Assembly (NCBI GenBank): GCA_021299265.1
Contig: JAJTGP010000090.1
Location: 1-33,625 of the forward strand
Reading direction: 5' to 3'
DNA: 33,625 bases
Source of the DNA: Hyphomonadaceae bacterium
GTDB lineage: Bacteria > Pseudomonadota > Alphaproteobacteria > Caulobacterales > Aquidulcibacteraceae
Translations under genes and position numbers: made by a program
Notes under the pieces: model-generated
Told to the model about the DNA's origin: nothing
The model's input: only the letters and a program-made list of their open reading frames with translations
The model's database searches: none
Shown: piece by piece, positions 1-8,558 of the stretch
How positions within the stretch are numbered: the first letter of the stretch is position 1
Layout of the letters: every line of letters begins with the position of its first letter

Positions 1-1
1 C

Positions 2-643
2 GGCGCGCCTCTGGTCAATGGTCAGATTGCCACTGGCACATTGGCCTTTACCCCAAGCGGCAAGCTCGACACCGCGGCAACCACCCCTGCACTATTGGCT
101 GGCTTCAATTTGGGCGCGGCAGCAGCGGGTGCTCCGGCTGCGGGCACAGCCAAATGGGCCGCCTCGACCGGTCTTGCCGCCCAAACCTTCAGTCTCGATC
201 TCGGCCAAATCAGTGGCGAAGGCGGCGTGAGCCAGTTCGACAGCCCAACCGCGATCACCTCCACCACAACCGATGGTTCGCTCTTTGGCGATGTGAGTGG
301 GGTAGAGATTTCGAAGGATGGCTACATCTCGGCGATCTTCAACAATGGTGTTACCAAGAAGATCTTTAAGCTGCCGGTCGCGACATTTATTAATCCCGAC
401 GGGCTCCTGGCGGACCGCGGCGGCGCCTATCGTCCGACGGCAGATTCCGGTCAGTTCAGCCTGAAAGATCCAGGGCTCGGCGGCGCAGGCGTGATTGCCT
501 CATCCAGCCTCGAATCCTCAAGCGTTGATTTGGCTCAGGAATTTTCTTCCATGATCGTCATTCAACGCGCGTACAGCGCCTCGTCGAAGATCATCACGAC
601 AGCTGATGACATGCTCGACGAAGTCATTCGAATGAAGCGCTAA
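2..643 (+). CDS. flgE: Flagellar hook protein FlgE, C-terminal part (5' truncated by window edge)
   Basis: Frame is open from position 2 (GAPLVNGQIATGTLAFTPSGKLD...). The C-terminus SSSVDLAQEFSSMIVIQRAYSASSKIITTADDMLDEVIRMKR is typical of hook/rod-family proteins. It lies upstream of a sciP-like gene and fliF. Confidence 0.9.
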   Translation, partial: GAPLVNGQIATGTLAFTPSGKLDTAATTPALLAGFNLGAAAAGAPAAGTAKWAASTGLAAQTFSLDLGQISGEGGVSQFDSPTAITSTTTDGSLFGDVSGVEISKDGYISAIFNNGVTKKIFKLPVATFINPDGLLADRGGAYRPTADSGQFSLKDPGLGGAGVIASSSLESSSVDLAQEFSSMIVIQRAYSASSKIITTADDMLDEVIRMKR

Positions 644-721
644 GGCTGACAAGCTGAACGCCTCGCTACGGCAATCTGAAGAATACTGATGTCTGAAATC
701 ACTCAAAATTAAGCCTGTCGC

Positions 722-737
722 TTAGCGCGGCCTTAAA
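722..737 (+). promoter_or_regulatory. Candidate CtrA box upstream of the sciP-like gene (TTAG-N7-TTAAA)
   Basis: ttag-cgcggcc-ttaaa has two mismatches to the Caulobacter CtrA consensus TTAA-N7-TTAAC and lies about 50 bp upstream of the ATG at 785. Confidence 0.3.
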
Positions 738-784
738 TCGAAAGGCGTATCTTCTTCTCAAGAACAAGATATGGAGGTGAGCAC

Positions 785-1054
785 ATGGTGCACGCCATGC
801 AACGGGAATTATCGGTGACGGGTCCAGAGGGTACACCTCTTACTTTGTCGAGTTTACCACCCCCCAACACAGAACGTTGGGTCGCACGCCGCAAGGCTGA
901 AGTGGTCGCTGCTGTTAAGGGCGGTCTCCTCAGCTTTGAGGATGCGTGCGCGCGCTATCGCATCACAGCGGAGGAATTTCTCGGCTGGCAACGTCAGGTG
1001 GACCGTCACGGTCTTCCAGGACTGCGTGTCACGCGCATCCAAAACTACCGTTAA
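785..1054 (+). CDS. sciP: SciP-like CtrA inhibitor / DUF1153 family protein
   Basis: 89 aa. VTGPEGTPLTLSSLPPPNTERWVARRKAEVVAAVKGGLLSFEDACARYRITAEEFLGWQRQVDRHGLPGLRVTRIQNYR matches the family pattern; located between flgE and fliF; ggaggtgagcac RBS. Confidence 0.88.
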   Translation: MVHAMQRELSVTGPEGTPLTLSSLPPPNTERWVARRKAEVVAAVKGGLLSFEDACARYRITAEEFLGWQRQVDRHGLPGLRVTRIQNYR

Positions 1055-1077
1055 GTTTGCAGGCTTAACCGCCGAAA

Positions 1078-1093
1078 TTAACGTGTCTTTTAC
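1078..1093 (+). promoter_or_regulatory. Candidate CtrA box upstream of fliF (TTAA-N7-TTTAC)
   Basis: ttaa-cgtgtct-tttac has one mismatch to TTAA-N7-TTAAC; in the 244-bp sciP-fliF spacer. Confidence 0.35.
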
Positions 1094-1128
1094 CTAACAC
1101 CCGGAAAAAGCTGCCTAGCAGGCAAAAA

Positions 1129-1159
1129 TGACCGAGTAGCCAACAGGGCTATTCGGTCA
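1129..1159 (+). terminator. 13-bp hairpin in the sciP-fliF spacer (terminator-like or 5'UTR structure)
   Basis: TGACCGAGTAGCC-aacag-GGCTATTCGGTCA, one G-U pair, followed by ctttgcc (short T run). Confidence 0.5.
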
Positions 1160-1298
1160 CTTTGCCACCGTGCTGCGTGTGATTCGGATCGCCTGAAACG
1201 GCCGAAAAATGCCAGCGCGAAACAAGGTGACGGAGTGCCCGAACACCCTACAGACCCTTTAAGTCTGCGGGTTTTGGCGCTTCAAGCGGAGCGGGTCG

Positions 1299-2921
1299 TT
1301 GGAACGATTTTTATCGATTTTGAAGTCAGCAGGTCCAGCTAAGCTGGTTGCCGCCTTTGCTGTAACAGCATTGGTGGCCGTAGCCCTGTTCGCAATCATG
1401 TTCCGCGTCGGCACAGAAGAACGTTCACTGCTTTATTCAGATTTGTCCGCCAAGGATGCAGCAGCGGTGAGCGAAAGCCTGACTGCGGCGAATGTAGACT
1501 TCCAACTTTCACCCGATGGGTCGAGCATTTTTGTCCCCCGCTCGAAAGTGGCAGAAGCCCGCATGCGGCTGGCTGCAGACGGTCTGCCCGGCCAAGGTTC
1601 GATCGGTTACGAGATTTTTGACAAGCAAGATGCCTTAGGTGCGACCTCCTTTGTGCAGAACGTCAACAAGTTGCGTGCGCTGGAAGGCGAATTGGCACGC
1701 TCGATTGACAGCCTCGACACAGTTAACGCCGCCCGCGTCCATTTGGTTCTGCCGGAAAAGGCGCTGTTCCAAACGAATTCAGAGCCACCAACCGCTTCTA
1801 TCGTTGTTGGGTTGGAGCGCGGCTCGTTGTCTGAAAAGCAAATCACCGCCATTCGTAGTCTGGTCGCAGCCGCAGTTCAAGGTCTTTCGCCCGACAAAGT
1901 CACGATCTTGGACGAGCGTGGCGAATTGCTGGCCGGTGCCAGCATTGGGGCCGATGCCTCCTCTGCCGCTATGGACGACCGCACCAGCCAATATGAAGAG
2001 CGTTTGCGTCGGCGCTTGCAAGAAATTGTTGAAGGCATTGTCGGCCCCGGGGGCGCAAGGGTCCAAGTCTCGGCCGATCTGGATTTCAGCCAAGTCACCA
2101 AGACCGAAGAAAACTTCAATCCCGACCAAGTAGCACCACGCTCGACCCGGACCATTGAAGAGGTCGCTGCCGATAAAGCCAATGATCAAGGCGTAACCCA
2201 AGCGCAGAACGTACCCGACGGTCAAACACCCGGTGCTGCGGGCGGTCAGGAATCGAACTCCAACCGCACCGACGAAACAGTCAATTACGAAATCTCCAAG
2301 AGCACCCGCACCGAAGTCATTACGCCGGGCAAAGTGACGCGTCTGTCGGTTGCCGTGGCCGTCGACGGCGTGTCGACCCCAGCGGCAAAGGCTGGCGAAA
2401 CACCCAAATGGGCAGCACGGCCCGAAGCTGAAATGAAGCAGATTGCCGCTTTAGTCAGCTCAGCCGCTGGCATCAATGAAGAGCGCGGCGACAAGATCGA
2501 AGTAGTCAATGTGCGCTTCGCCAAGGCGGCTGCTGATGCCGGATCAAAGGCACCCAGCGCTTTTGCCTTTGACAAGAATGACATCATGCGTGGGGCTGAA
2601 ATCCTAGCCATGACCTTAGTTGCCGCCGCCCTTCTGTTCTTTGTCGCCCGGCCATTGGTCAAAGGCGTCTTTGACGGACCAAGTGCAGGCTCTGCCGTCA
2701 TGCCCATGGGCCTACCTGGTCAAGCCATGGGTATGGCAGGGGCTGGTAATGTGGCTGCCCTGCCCGGAGGTGAGGCTGGTACCGGCGATGAACGCGTCGA
2801 CATAGCGCGCATCCAAGGTTCAGTGAACGCTAATGCGATGAAGCAAGTCTCTCAAATGGTTAGCGAAAATCCTGAGCAAACCGTTTCGGTCATCCGGGCC
2901 TGGTTGCAGGAGCGCAGATAG
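1299..2921 (+). CDS. fliF: Flagellar M-ring protein FliF (TTG start)
   Basis: 540 aa with two TM segments; motifs ERSLLYSDLSAKDAAAVSESLTAANV, DGLPGQGSIGYEIFD, LEGELARSIDSLDTVNAARVHLVLPEKALF; C-terminal FliG-binding tail; directly abuts fliG. Confidence 0.95.
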   Translation: MERFLSILKSAGPAKLVAAFAVTALVAVALFAIMFRVGTEERSLLYSDLSAKDAAAVSESLTAANVDFQLSPDGSSIFVPRSKVAEARMRLAADGLPGQGSIGYEIFDKQDALGATSFVQNVNKLRALEGELARSIDSLDTVNAARVHLVLPEKALFQTNSEPPTASIVVGLERGSLSEKQITAIRSLVAAAVQGLSPDKVTILDERGELLAGASIGADASSAAMDDRTSQYEERLRRRLQEIVEGIVGPGGARVQVSADLDFSQVTKTEENFNPDQVAPRSTRTIEEVAADKANDQGVTQAQNVPDGQTPGAAGGQESNSNRTDETVNYEISKSTRTEVITPGKVTRLSVAVAVDGVSTPAAKAGETPKWAARPEAEMKQIAALVSSAAGINEERGDKIEVVNVRFAKAAADAGSKAPSAFAFDKNDIMRGAEILAMTLVAAALLFFVARPLVKGVFDGPSAGSAVMPMGLPGQAMGMAGAGNVAALPGGEAGTGDERVDIARIQGSVNANAMKQVSQMVSENPEQTVSVIRAWLQERR

Positions 2922-3935
2922 ATGGCAGCCATTGCATCTTTGAGTGAACTGAAAGGCGCCGAGAAGGCAGCCGTCTTCCTCTTAGCCTTAGGGGAAGATC
3001 ACAAGACATTGTGGGAATTCTTCGACGAAGAAGAAATCAAAGAAATCTCCCAAGCCATGTCCAATTTGGGCAATGTGCAATCCGACGCGGTGGAAGAATT
3101 AGTGGTCGACTTTGTCGGTCGCATTTCCAACACGGGCGCGGTCATGGGGTCTTACGAGCAGACCCAGCGCCTGCTGGCTTCGATCCTGCCACCTGAAAAG
3201 GTGGAAGCCATCATGGAAGAAATCCGGGGTCCTGCCGGGCGAACCATGTGGGACAAATTGGGCAATGTCGCTGAAACGACTTTGGCCAATTACTTAAAGA
3301 ACGAATATCCCCAGACGGTGGCTGTGGTGCTGTCGAAGGTAAAGGCAGACCACGCCGCCCGCGTGCTGTCGGCGCTGCCAGACGATTTCGCGCTCGAGTG
3401 CGTGAACCGGATGCTGCATATGGAGCCTATCCAACGCGACATTCTGGAAAAAATCGAAGTCACTTTACGCAACGAATTCATGAGCAATTTGGCGCGGACC
3501 TCCAAACGCGACAGCCATGAACTGATGGCCGAAATCTTCAACAACTTCGACCGCGCCACCGAAAACCGCTTCATTGGGGCCTTGGAAGAACGTAACCGCG
3601 AAGCCGCAGAGCGCATCCGTTCCTTGATGTTCGTGTTTGAAGACTTGAAGAAACTCGATCCCGGCGGTGTTCAAACCTTGCTGCGAGCAGTCGAGAAGTC
3701 GCAACTGGCCTTGGCGCTCAAAGGGGCTTCCGACGAACTGCGCAATCTTTTCTTCACCAATATGTCCGAGCGCGCCGCGAAAATCATGCGCGATGACATG
3801 GCCTCCATGGGCCCTGTGCGCCTGAAGGACGTGGATGGTGCGCAGTCCGGCATGGTCCAGATCGCCAAAGACTTAGCCCAGCGTGGCGAAATCATGCTCG
3901 CCGAAGGCGGACGTGATGATGAGCTGATTTACTGA
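2922..3935 (+). CDS. fliG: Flagellar motor switch protein FliG
   Basis: 337 aa; [73 protein letters not shown]. Confidence 0.96.
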   Translation: MAAIASLSELKGAEKAAVFLLALGEDHKTLWEFFDEEEIKEISQAMSNLGNVQSDAVEELVVDFVGRISNTGAVMGSYEQTQRLLASILPPEKVEAIMEEIRGPAGRTMWDKLGNVAETTLANYLKNEYPQTVAVVLSKVKADHAARVLSALPDDFALECVNRMLHMEPIQRDILEKIEVTLRNEFMSNLARTSKRDSHELMAEIFNNFDRATENRFIGALEERNREAAERIRSLMFVFEDLKKLDPGGVQTLLRAVEKSQLALALKGASDELRNLFFTNMSERAAKIMRDDMASMGPVRLKDVDGAQSGMVQIAKDLAQRGEIMLAEGGRDDELIY

Positions 3936-3940
3936 GGCGC

Positions 3941-4585
3941 ATGATGGTTCAATCTTCAAAATATAGCTTCGAGCCCATGTTCACCAAAGCAGGTGCCACG
4001 CCACCTAGCGCCTCGAACCGCCGTAAGGTTTTGACTGACGAGGATGTGGCCGCCGCCCATGCAGCAGGTTTTGCCGAAGGCCAACAGGCTGAACTTGTGA
4101 AGATAGAGCGTGCCACCAGCGAATCCCTGCGCGCGATTGCGCACATGATGCAAATGATGTTGGGTCGTCTGAATGATGAGGCCCACAGCCTGCGCCAAGA
4201 CGCAACCGAAGTCGCACTTGCTGCTGCTCGCTCAGTCGCCCATGCCGCGTTGGACACGTACGGTGCAGATCGGGTTGAGGCGATTGTTGCTTCTGCTGTT
4301 GCCCATCTGCGCGACACCCCACGACTGGTGGTTCGCGTTTCGCCCGACTTGGCCGAGACGATTGAAGAACGCCTGATTGGCTGCGCCCGCGAAGCTGGCT
4401 TTACCGGCGAAATCGCGGTGCGTCCTGACCCCCAAGCTCAGACCGGGGATTGCACCCTGGATTGGGGCGATGGGCGCATTGTGCACGATCGTGCAAGCGC
4501 CCTCGCCGAGATTGAAACTTCCGCTCAAAACTGGCTGACCTCAGCAAATGCTGAGGGCTTAAGCCTCGACATGACCCAGACCTGA
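3941..4585 (+). CDS. fliH: Flagellar assembly protein FliH/FlbE-like
   Basis: Located between fliG and fliN; FliH-like C-terminus (RLVVRVSPDLAETIEERL...DCTLDWGDGRIVHDRASALAEIE). Confidence 0.8.
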   Translation: MMVQSSKYSFEPMFTKAGATPPSASNRRKVLTDEDVAAAHAAGFAEGQQAELVKIERATSESLRAIAHMMQMMLGRLNDEAHSLRQDATEVALAAARSVAHAALDTYGADRVEAIVASAVAHLRDTPRLVVRVSPDLAETIEERLIGCAREAGFTGEIAVRPDPQAQTGDCTLDWGDGRIVHDRASALAEIETSAQNWLTSANAEGLSLDMTQT

Positions 4586-4596
4586 GGAGGCCTGAA

Positions 4597-4953
4597 ATGG
4601 ACGAAAACAACGAGTCCTACGATCTGCCCGACCTCTCGGAGCTAGATCCGCTACCAGCCGACCCCCCACAAAGCGAGGCCCCGCAACAATATACGCGCTC
4701 GGCAACGGATCTGGCACCGGTCTTCGACGTGCCAGTGAACATTAAAGCTGTCTTGGGCCGTGCGACGATGGATGTGGCCTCACTTCTAAAGCTCGCTCGC
4801 GGGTCCTTGATTGAATTGGATCGCCGCGTCGGGGAGGCCATCGACATTTATGTGAACAACCGCCTTGTGGCGCGCGGCGAGCTTGTCGTCGTCGACGAGC
4901 GACTGGGCGTGACCATGACTGAAATCATCAAGGACAATGACACCAACTCATAG
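4597..4953 (+). CDS. fliN: Flagellar motor switch protein FliN
   Basis: 118 aa; VPVNIKAVLGRATMDVASLLKLARGSLIELDRRVGEAIDIYVNNRLVARGELVVVDERLGVTMTEII is a SpoA/FliN domain. Confidence 0.95.
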   Translation: MDENNESYDLPDLSELDPLPADPPQSEAPQQYTRSATDLAPVFDVPVNIKAVLGRATMDVASLLKLARGSLIELDRRVGEAIDIYVNNRLVARGELVVVDERLGVTMTEIIKDNDTNS

Positions 4954-5024
4954 ACCTTGAGACCAAACGAATGCGCGCAGAAGCGCGAGACTAATGAACA
5001 CGCGCAAGCGTGAGGAGACCGAAA

Positions 5025-6419
5025 ATGCGAGTTTTGATTGTTGGCAACATGAGTGGGCAGCTCGCCGTCGCATCCAAAATTGCGATGGATCGCGGTGCTA
5101 AAGTGTTCCAGGTCGACACCATCGCGCAGGCCACGACTGCCTTGCGAAATGGCAAAGGGGCAGATTTGCTTTTGGTCGATGTCAGCCATGATATCGCGGC
5201 TTTGATTGCGCAGAACGAGGCCGAGCACATCATCGTGCCAGTTGTTGCCTGCGGTGTCTCCACCGATCCACGCACAGCAGCCAATGCCATTCGGCAAGGC
5301 GCGCAAGAATTCTTGCCTTTGCCGCCGGACCCAGAGTTGATCGCAGCTGTCCTCGCCGCCATCACAGACGACAATCGTCCACTAATCGCTCATGACCCTG
5401 CGATGAAAGCCGTCATCCGGCTGGCCGAACAAATTGCTCCATCAGAAGCGAGTGTTCTAATCACGGGCGAGAGCGGCGTTGGCAAAGAGGTCATGGCGCG
5501 CTTTGTGCACCAGAATTCGCGCCGCACCGACAGAGCCTTCATCAGCGTCAATTGCGCGGCTATTCCGGATAATCTTCTGGAATCAGAGCTATTTGGCCAT
5601 GAGAAAGGTGCCTTCACCGGTGCCTTGGCCCGCCGGATCGGCAAGTTTGAGGAGGCCGATGGCGGCACACTTCTACTCGACGAAATCAGCGAGATGGACA
5701 TTCGCCTGCAGGCCAAGCTATTGCGCGCCATTCAAGAGCGGGTGATTGACCGGGTGGGGGGCTCTAAGCCTGTGCCCGTCAATATTCGTATCCTCGCGAC
5801 CTCCAACCGCAATTTGGAAGAGGATGTGCGCGCTGGGAAATTCCGCGAAGACCTCTATTACCGCCTCAATGTCGTCAATCTGTGCATTCCGCCCTTGCGC
5901 GACCGTCCCGGCGATCTGGTCGCGCTGTCGACCTATTTCATCAAGAAATACACCACCGCCAATGGCTTGAAGCCAAAAGGTATTTCAAATGTAGCGCTGG
6001 ATGCCATCAAGGCTAATCCTTGGCGCGGCAATGTGCGGGAGTTGGAAAATGCCATGCACCGCGCGGTCCTTCTGTCGGCTGGGCCAGAAATTGAGATTGG
6101 CGACATTCGCCTCCCCGATGGGGCAGCTTTGGGGACAGCTTCTGCCCTAAACCCGCATGTCGCCACCGCCGGACAAGCTATTCTGGCTGCCCAAGCGGTG
6201 CAAAGCGCGCCAGCTAATCTTGTTGGGCGCACCATTGAAGCGGTGGAACAGGAAATGATCCTCGACACGCTGAAGCATTGCTACGGCAACCGGACCCATG
6301 CGGCCCAAATCCTCGGCATCTCGATTCGGACGCTGCGCAACAAGCTGAAACTTTACATGGATGCGGGCATCGACGTGCCTGCGCCTGGTGCCAATGAACC
6401 CCGCTTTGTTTACGGATAA
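5025..6419 (+). CDS. flbD: FlbD-type sigma54-dependent flagellar transcriptional regulator
   Basis: Receiver-like N-terminus, AAA+ core with GESGVGKE and intact GAFTGA loop (ELFGHEKGAFTGALARR), Fis-type HTH at the C-terminus. The ATG at 5025 follows AGGAG; the track's 5010 GTG start is upstream of the SD. Confidence 0.92.
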   Translation: MRVLIVGNMSGQLAVASKIAMDRGAKVFQVDTIAQATTALRNGKGADLLLVDVSHDIAALIAQNEAEHIIVPVVACGVSTDPRTAANAIRQGAQEFLPLPPDPELIAAVLAAITDDNRPLIAHDPAMKAVIRLAEQIAPSEASVLITGESGVGKEVMARFVHQNSRRTDRAFISVNCAAIPDNLLESELFGHEKGAFTGALARRIGKFEEADGGTLLLDEISEMDIRLQAKLLRAIQERVIDRVGGSKPVPVNIRILATSNRNLEEDVRAGKFREDLYYRLNVVNLCIPPLRDRPGDLVALSTYFIKKYTTANGLKPKGISNVALDAIKANPWRGNVRELENAMHRAVLLSAGPEIEIGDIRLPDGAALGTASALNPHVATAGQAILAAQAVQSAPANLVGRTIEAVEQEMILDTLKHCYGNRTHAAQILGISIRTLRNKLKLYMDAGIDVPAPGANEPRFVYG

Positions 6420-6428
6420 GCCTAGTCT

Positions 6429-8546
6429 ATGACCGACACTTCCGCAGGAATTGGCACGAACCCAAAGGCCCCGCAATTCAGCCTGTCGACTTTCTTTAAG
6501 GGGGTAATGACAGGCCAAGTTTTGATGGGGGTTGGGGTTGTTGGGCTGGTGGTCCTTCTGATCATCCCGCTTCCGCCCTTCCTGTTGGATTTCTTGTTGG
6601 CGATTTCGGTCACAAGCTCTGTGCTGATCTTGATGACCGCGCTGTTCATTCGCAAGCCACTGGAATTTAGCGCCTTTCCTGCCGTGCTTTTGGTCGCGAC
6701 CATGTTCCGGCTGGGCCTGAATATCGCCTCAACCCGCTTGATCCTAAGCCATGGCCATGAAGGCCCAGACGCAGCGGGTGAGATCATTGCCGCCTTTGGT
6801 GACTTCATCATGGGTGGTAATTTCGTCATCGGGATTATTGTTTTCATCATCTTGGTGATCGTCAACTTCGTCGTTATCACCAAGGGTTCGACGCGTATCG
6901 CCGAAGTCGCTGCGCGCTTCAGCTTGGACGCCATGCCCGGCAAGCAAATGGCCGTGGACGCCGATTTGTCGGCTGGCCTCATCAATGAGGACGAAGCCCG
7001 CCGCCGCCGGAAAGAACTGGAAGGCGAAAGCAACTTCTTCGGGGCGATGGATGGTGCATCCAAGTTTGTGCGCGGCGATGCCGTTGCAGGCCTGATCATC
7101 ACCGCCATCAATGTGATCGGCGGCATGATCATCGGTATGGCCCAAGAAGGCCTTAGCTTTAGCGAAGCTGGCACCACCTACACCCAATTGACAATTGGCG
7201 ACGGCCTGATCAGCCAAATCCCAGCCCTCATCATCTCGCTCGCCGCTGGTATGTTGGTGGCAAAAGCAGGCGTGGAAGAGGCCGCAGAAACTGCACTGGC
7301 CCGCCAGTTGGCTGGCAGCCCACAAGCGTTGGGGATGGTGGCCGCGACGGCTTTCATCGCAGGCGTTCTGCCTGGCATGCCCATGATCGCATTCTGGTTG
7401 ATCGGGGCGGGTGCCAGCTATTTGGCCTATAAGCTTTGGAAGGCCGAAGCCGACAAGCAGTTCACATCCGATGTCGCTTCGTATGACGCGGCTAATGCGC
7501 CACCAAAGCCGGAAGAAGATGAGCCCATCGCTACGGCGCTCTCCATCGATGAGCTCAAGATCGAGTTGGGCTATGGCTTGTTAGCCTTGGTCAATGACGT
7601 CCAAGGTCGCCGCATCACCGATCAGATCAAAGCGCTGCGCCGCCAGATCGCCCAAGAACTGGGCTTTGTCATGCCTGCCGTGCGCATCTTGGACAATATG
7701 GCCGTTCCCAACAACAGCTACTCGATCCGCGTGAAAGAGATGGAAGCTGGCGAAGGCGAATTGCGCATCGGCCATCTCTTGGTGATGGACCCAGCCGGCG
7801 AGACGCCCAACCTGCCAGGCGAGCCCTGCAAAGAGCCTGCCTTCGGTTTGCCCGCAGCCTGGGTGGCCGAAAGCTTCCGCGAAGAAGCCGCCTTCAAGGG
7901 CTATACGATTGTCGATCCAGCCACAGTTCTGACCACCCATCTCACCGAAGTGGTGAAGGACAATATGGCCGAGCTTCTCTCGATTGCTGAAGTCCAGCGC
8001 CTGATGAAGGAATTGTCGAAAGAACATCAGAAGCTGGTCGAAGATACCATCCCAAGCCAAGTCTCTTGGGCGACGGTTCAGCGCGTGCTGCAAAGCCTGC
8101 TGCGCGAGCGCGTCTCGATCCGCGACCTCGCCACCATTATGGAAGCCATTTCCGAAGCCACGTCGATGGATGCGGTATCGATGGTCGAACATGTCCGTGC
8201 GCGTCTGGCCCGCCAGATTTGTTTCCAAAACCGCAGCCCCGATGGCTCACTGCCAATCGTGGCGCTGTCGCCCAAATGGGAGCAGGCTTTCTCCGAAGCG
8301 ATTGTTGGTGAACGCGGCGACCGTCAATTGGCGCTGGCCCCCAGCCAAGTGCATGAGTTTGTGCAAGCCGTTCGGATTGCTTTGGACCGTGCAGCCCAGA
8401 CTGGCGAAATCCCTGTCATTCTGACCTCTGGCGGCATTCGCCCCTATGTCCGCTCGCTGATTGAGCGCTTCCGCGCCCAGACCATGGTGATGAGCCAGAA
8501 CGAAATCCACCCGAAAGCCAAGCTGCGCACCTTGGGCAGTGTCTAG
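6429..8546 (+). CDS. flhA: Flagellar export apparatus protein FlhA
   Basis: 705 aa; KGVMTGQVLMGVGVVGLVVLLIIPLPPFLLDFLLAISVTSSVLILMTALF, ARFSLDAMPGKQMAVDADLSAGLI, and the cytoplasmic FHIPEP domain. Confidence 0.97.
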   Translation: MTDTSAGIGTNPKAPQFSLSTFFKGVMTGQVLMGVGVVGLVVLLIIPLPPFLLDFLLAISVTSSVLILMTALFIRKPLEFSAFPAVLLVATMFRLGLNIASTRLILSHGHEGPDAAGEIIAAFGDFIMGGNFVIGIIVFIILVIVNFVVITKGSTRIAEVAARFSLDAMPGKQMAVDADLSAGLINEDEARRRRKELEGESNFFGAMDGASKFVRGDAVAGLIITAINVIGGMIIGMAQEGLSFSEAGTTYTQLTIGDGLISQIPALIISLAAGMLVAKAGVEEAAETALARQLAGSPQALGMVAATAFIAGVLPGMPMIAFWLIGAGASYLAYKLWKAEADKQFTSDVASYDAANAPPKPEEDEPIATALSIDELKIELGYGLLALVNDVQGRRITDQIKALRRQIAQELGFVMPAVRILDNMAVPNNSYSIRVKEMEAGEGELRIGHLLVMDPAGETPNLPGEPCKEPAFGLPAAWVAESFREEAAFKGYTIVDPATVLTTHLTEVVKDNMAELLSIAEVQRLMKELSKEHQKLVEDTIPSQVSWATVQRVLQSLLRERVSIRDLATIMEAISEATSMDAVSMVEHVRARLARQICFQNRSPDGSLPIVALSPKWEQAFSEAIVGERGDRQLALAPSQVHEFVQAVRIALDRAAQTGEIPVILTSGGIRPYVRSLIERFRAQTMVMSQNEIHPKAKLRTLGSV

Positions 8547-8558
8547 GGTGACTAACTG

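Noticed and set aside
1051-1085. Other TTAA/TTAAC pairs in the sciP-fliF spacer as CtrA boxes
   Set aside because: Spacings are 9-10 nt rather than 7, and one overlaps the sciP stop codon.
5010-5024. flbD start at GTG 5010
   Set aside because: Would place the start before the AGGAG SD; ATG 5025 has proper spacing and gives the usual MRVLIVGNMSG N-terminus.
6422-7325. Long minus-strand ORFs opposite flhA, priA, flagellins and the ABC gene
   Set aside because: They mirror well-supported genes, have no recognisable domains and show composition typical of antisense reading frames in GC-rich coding DNA.
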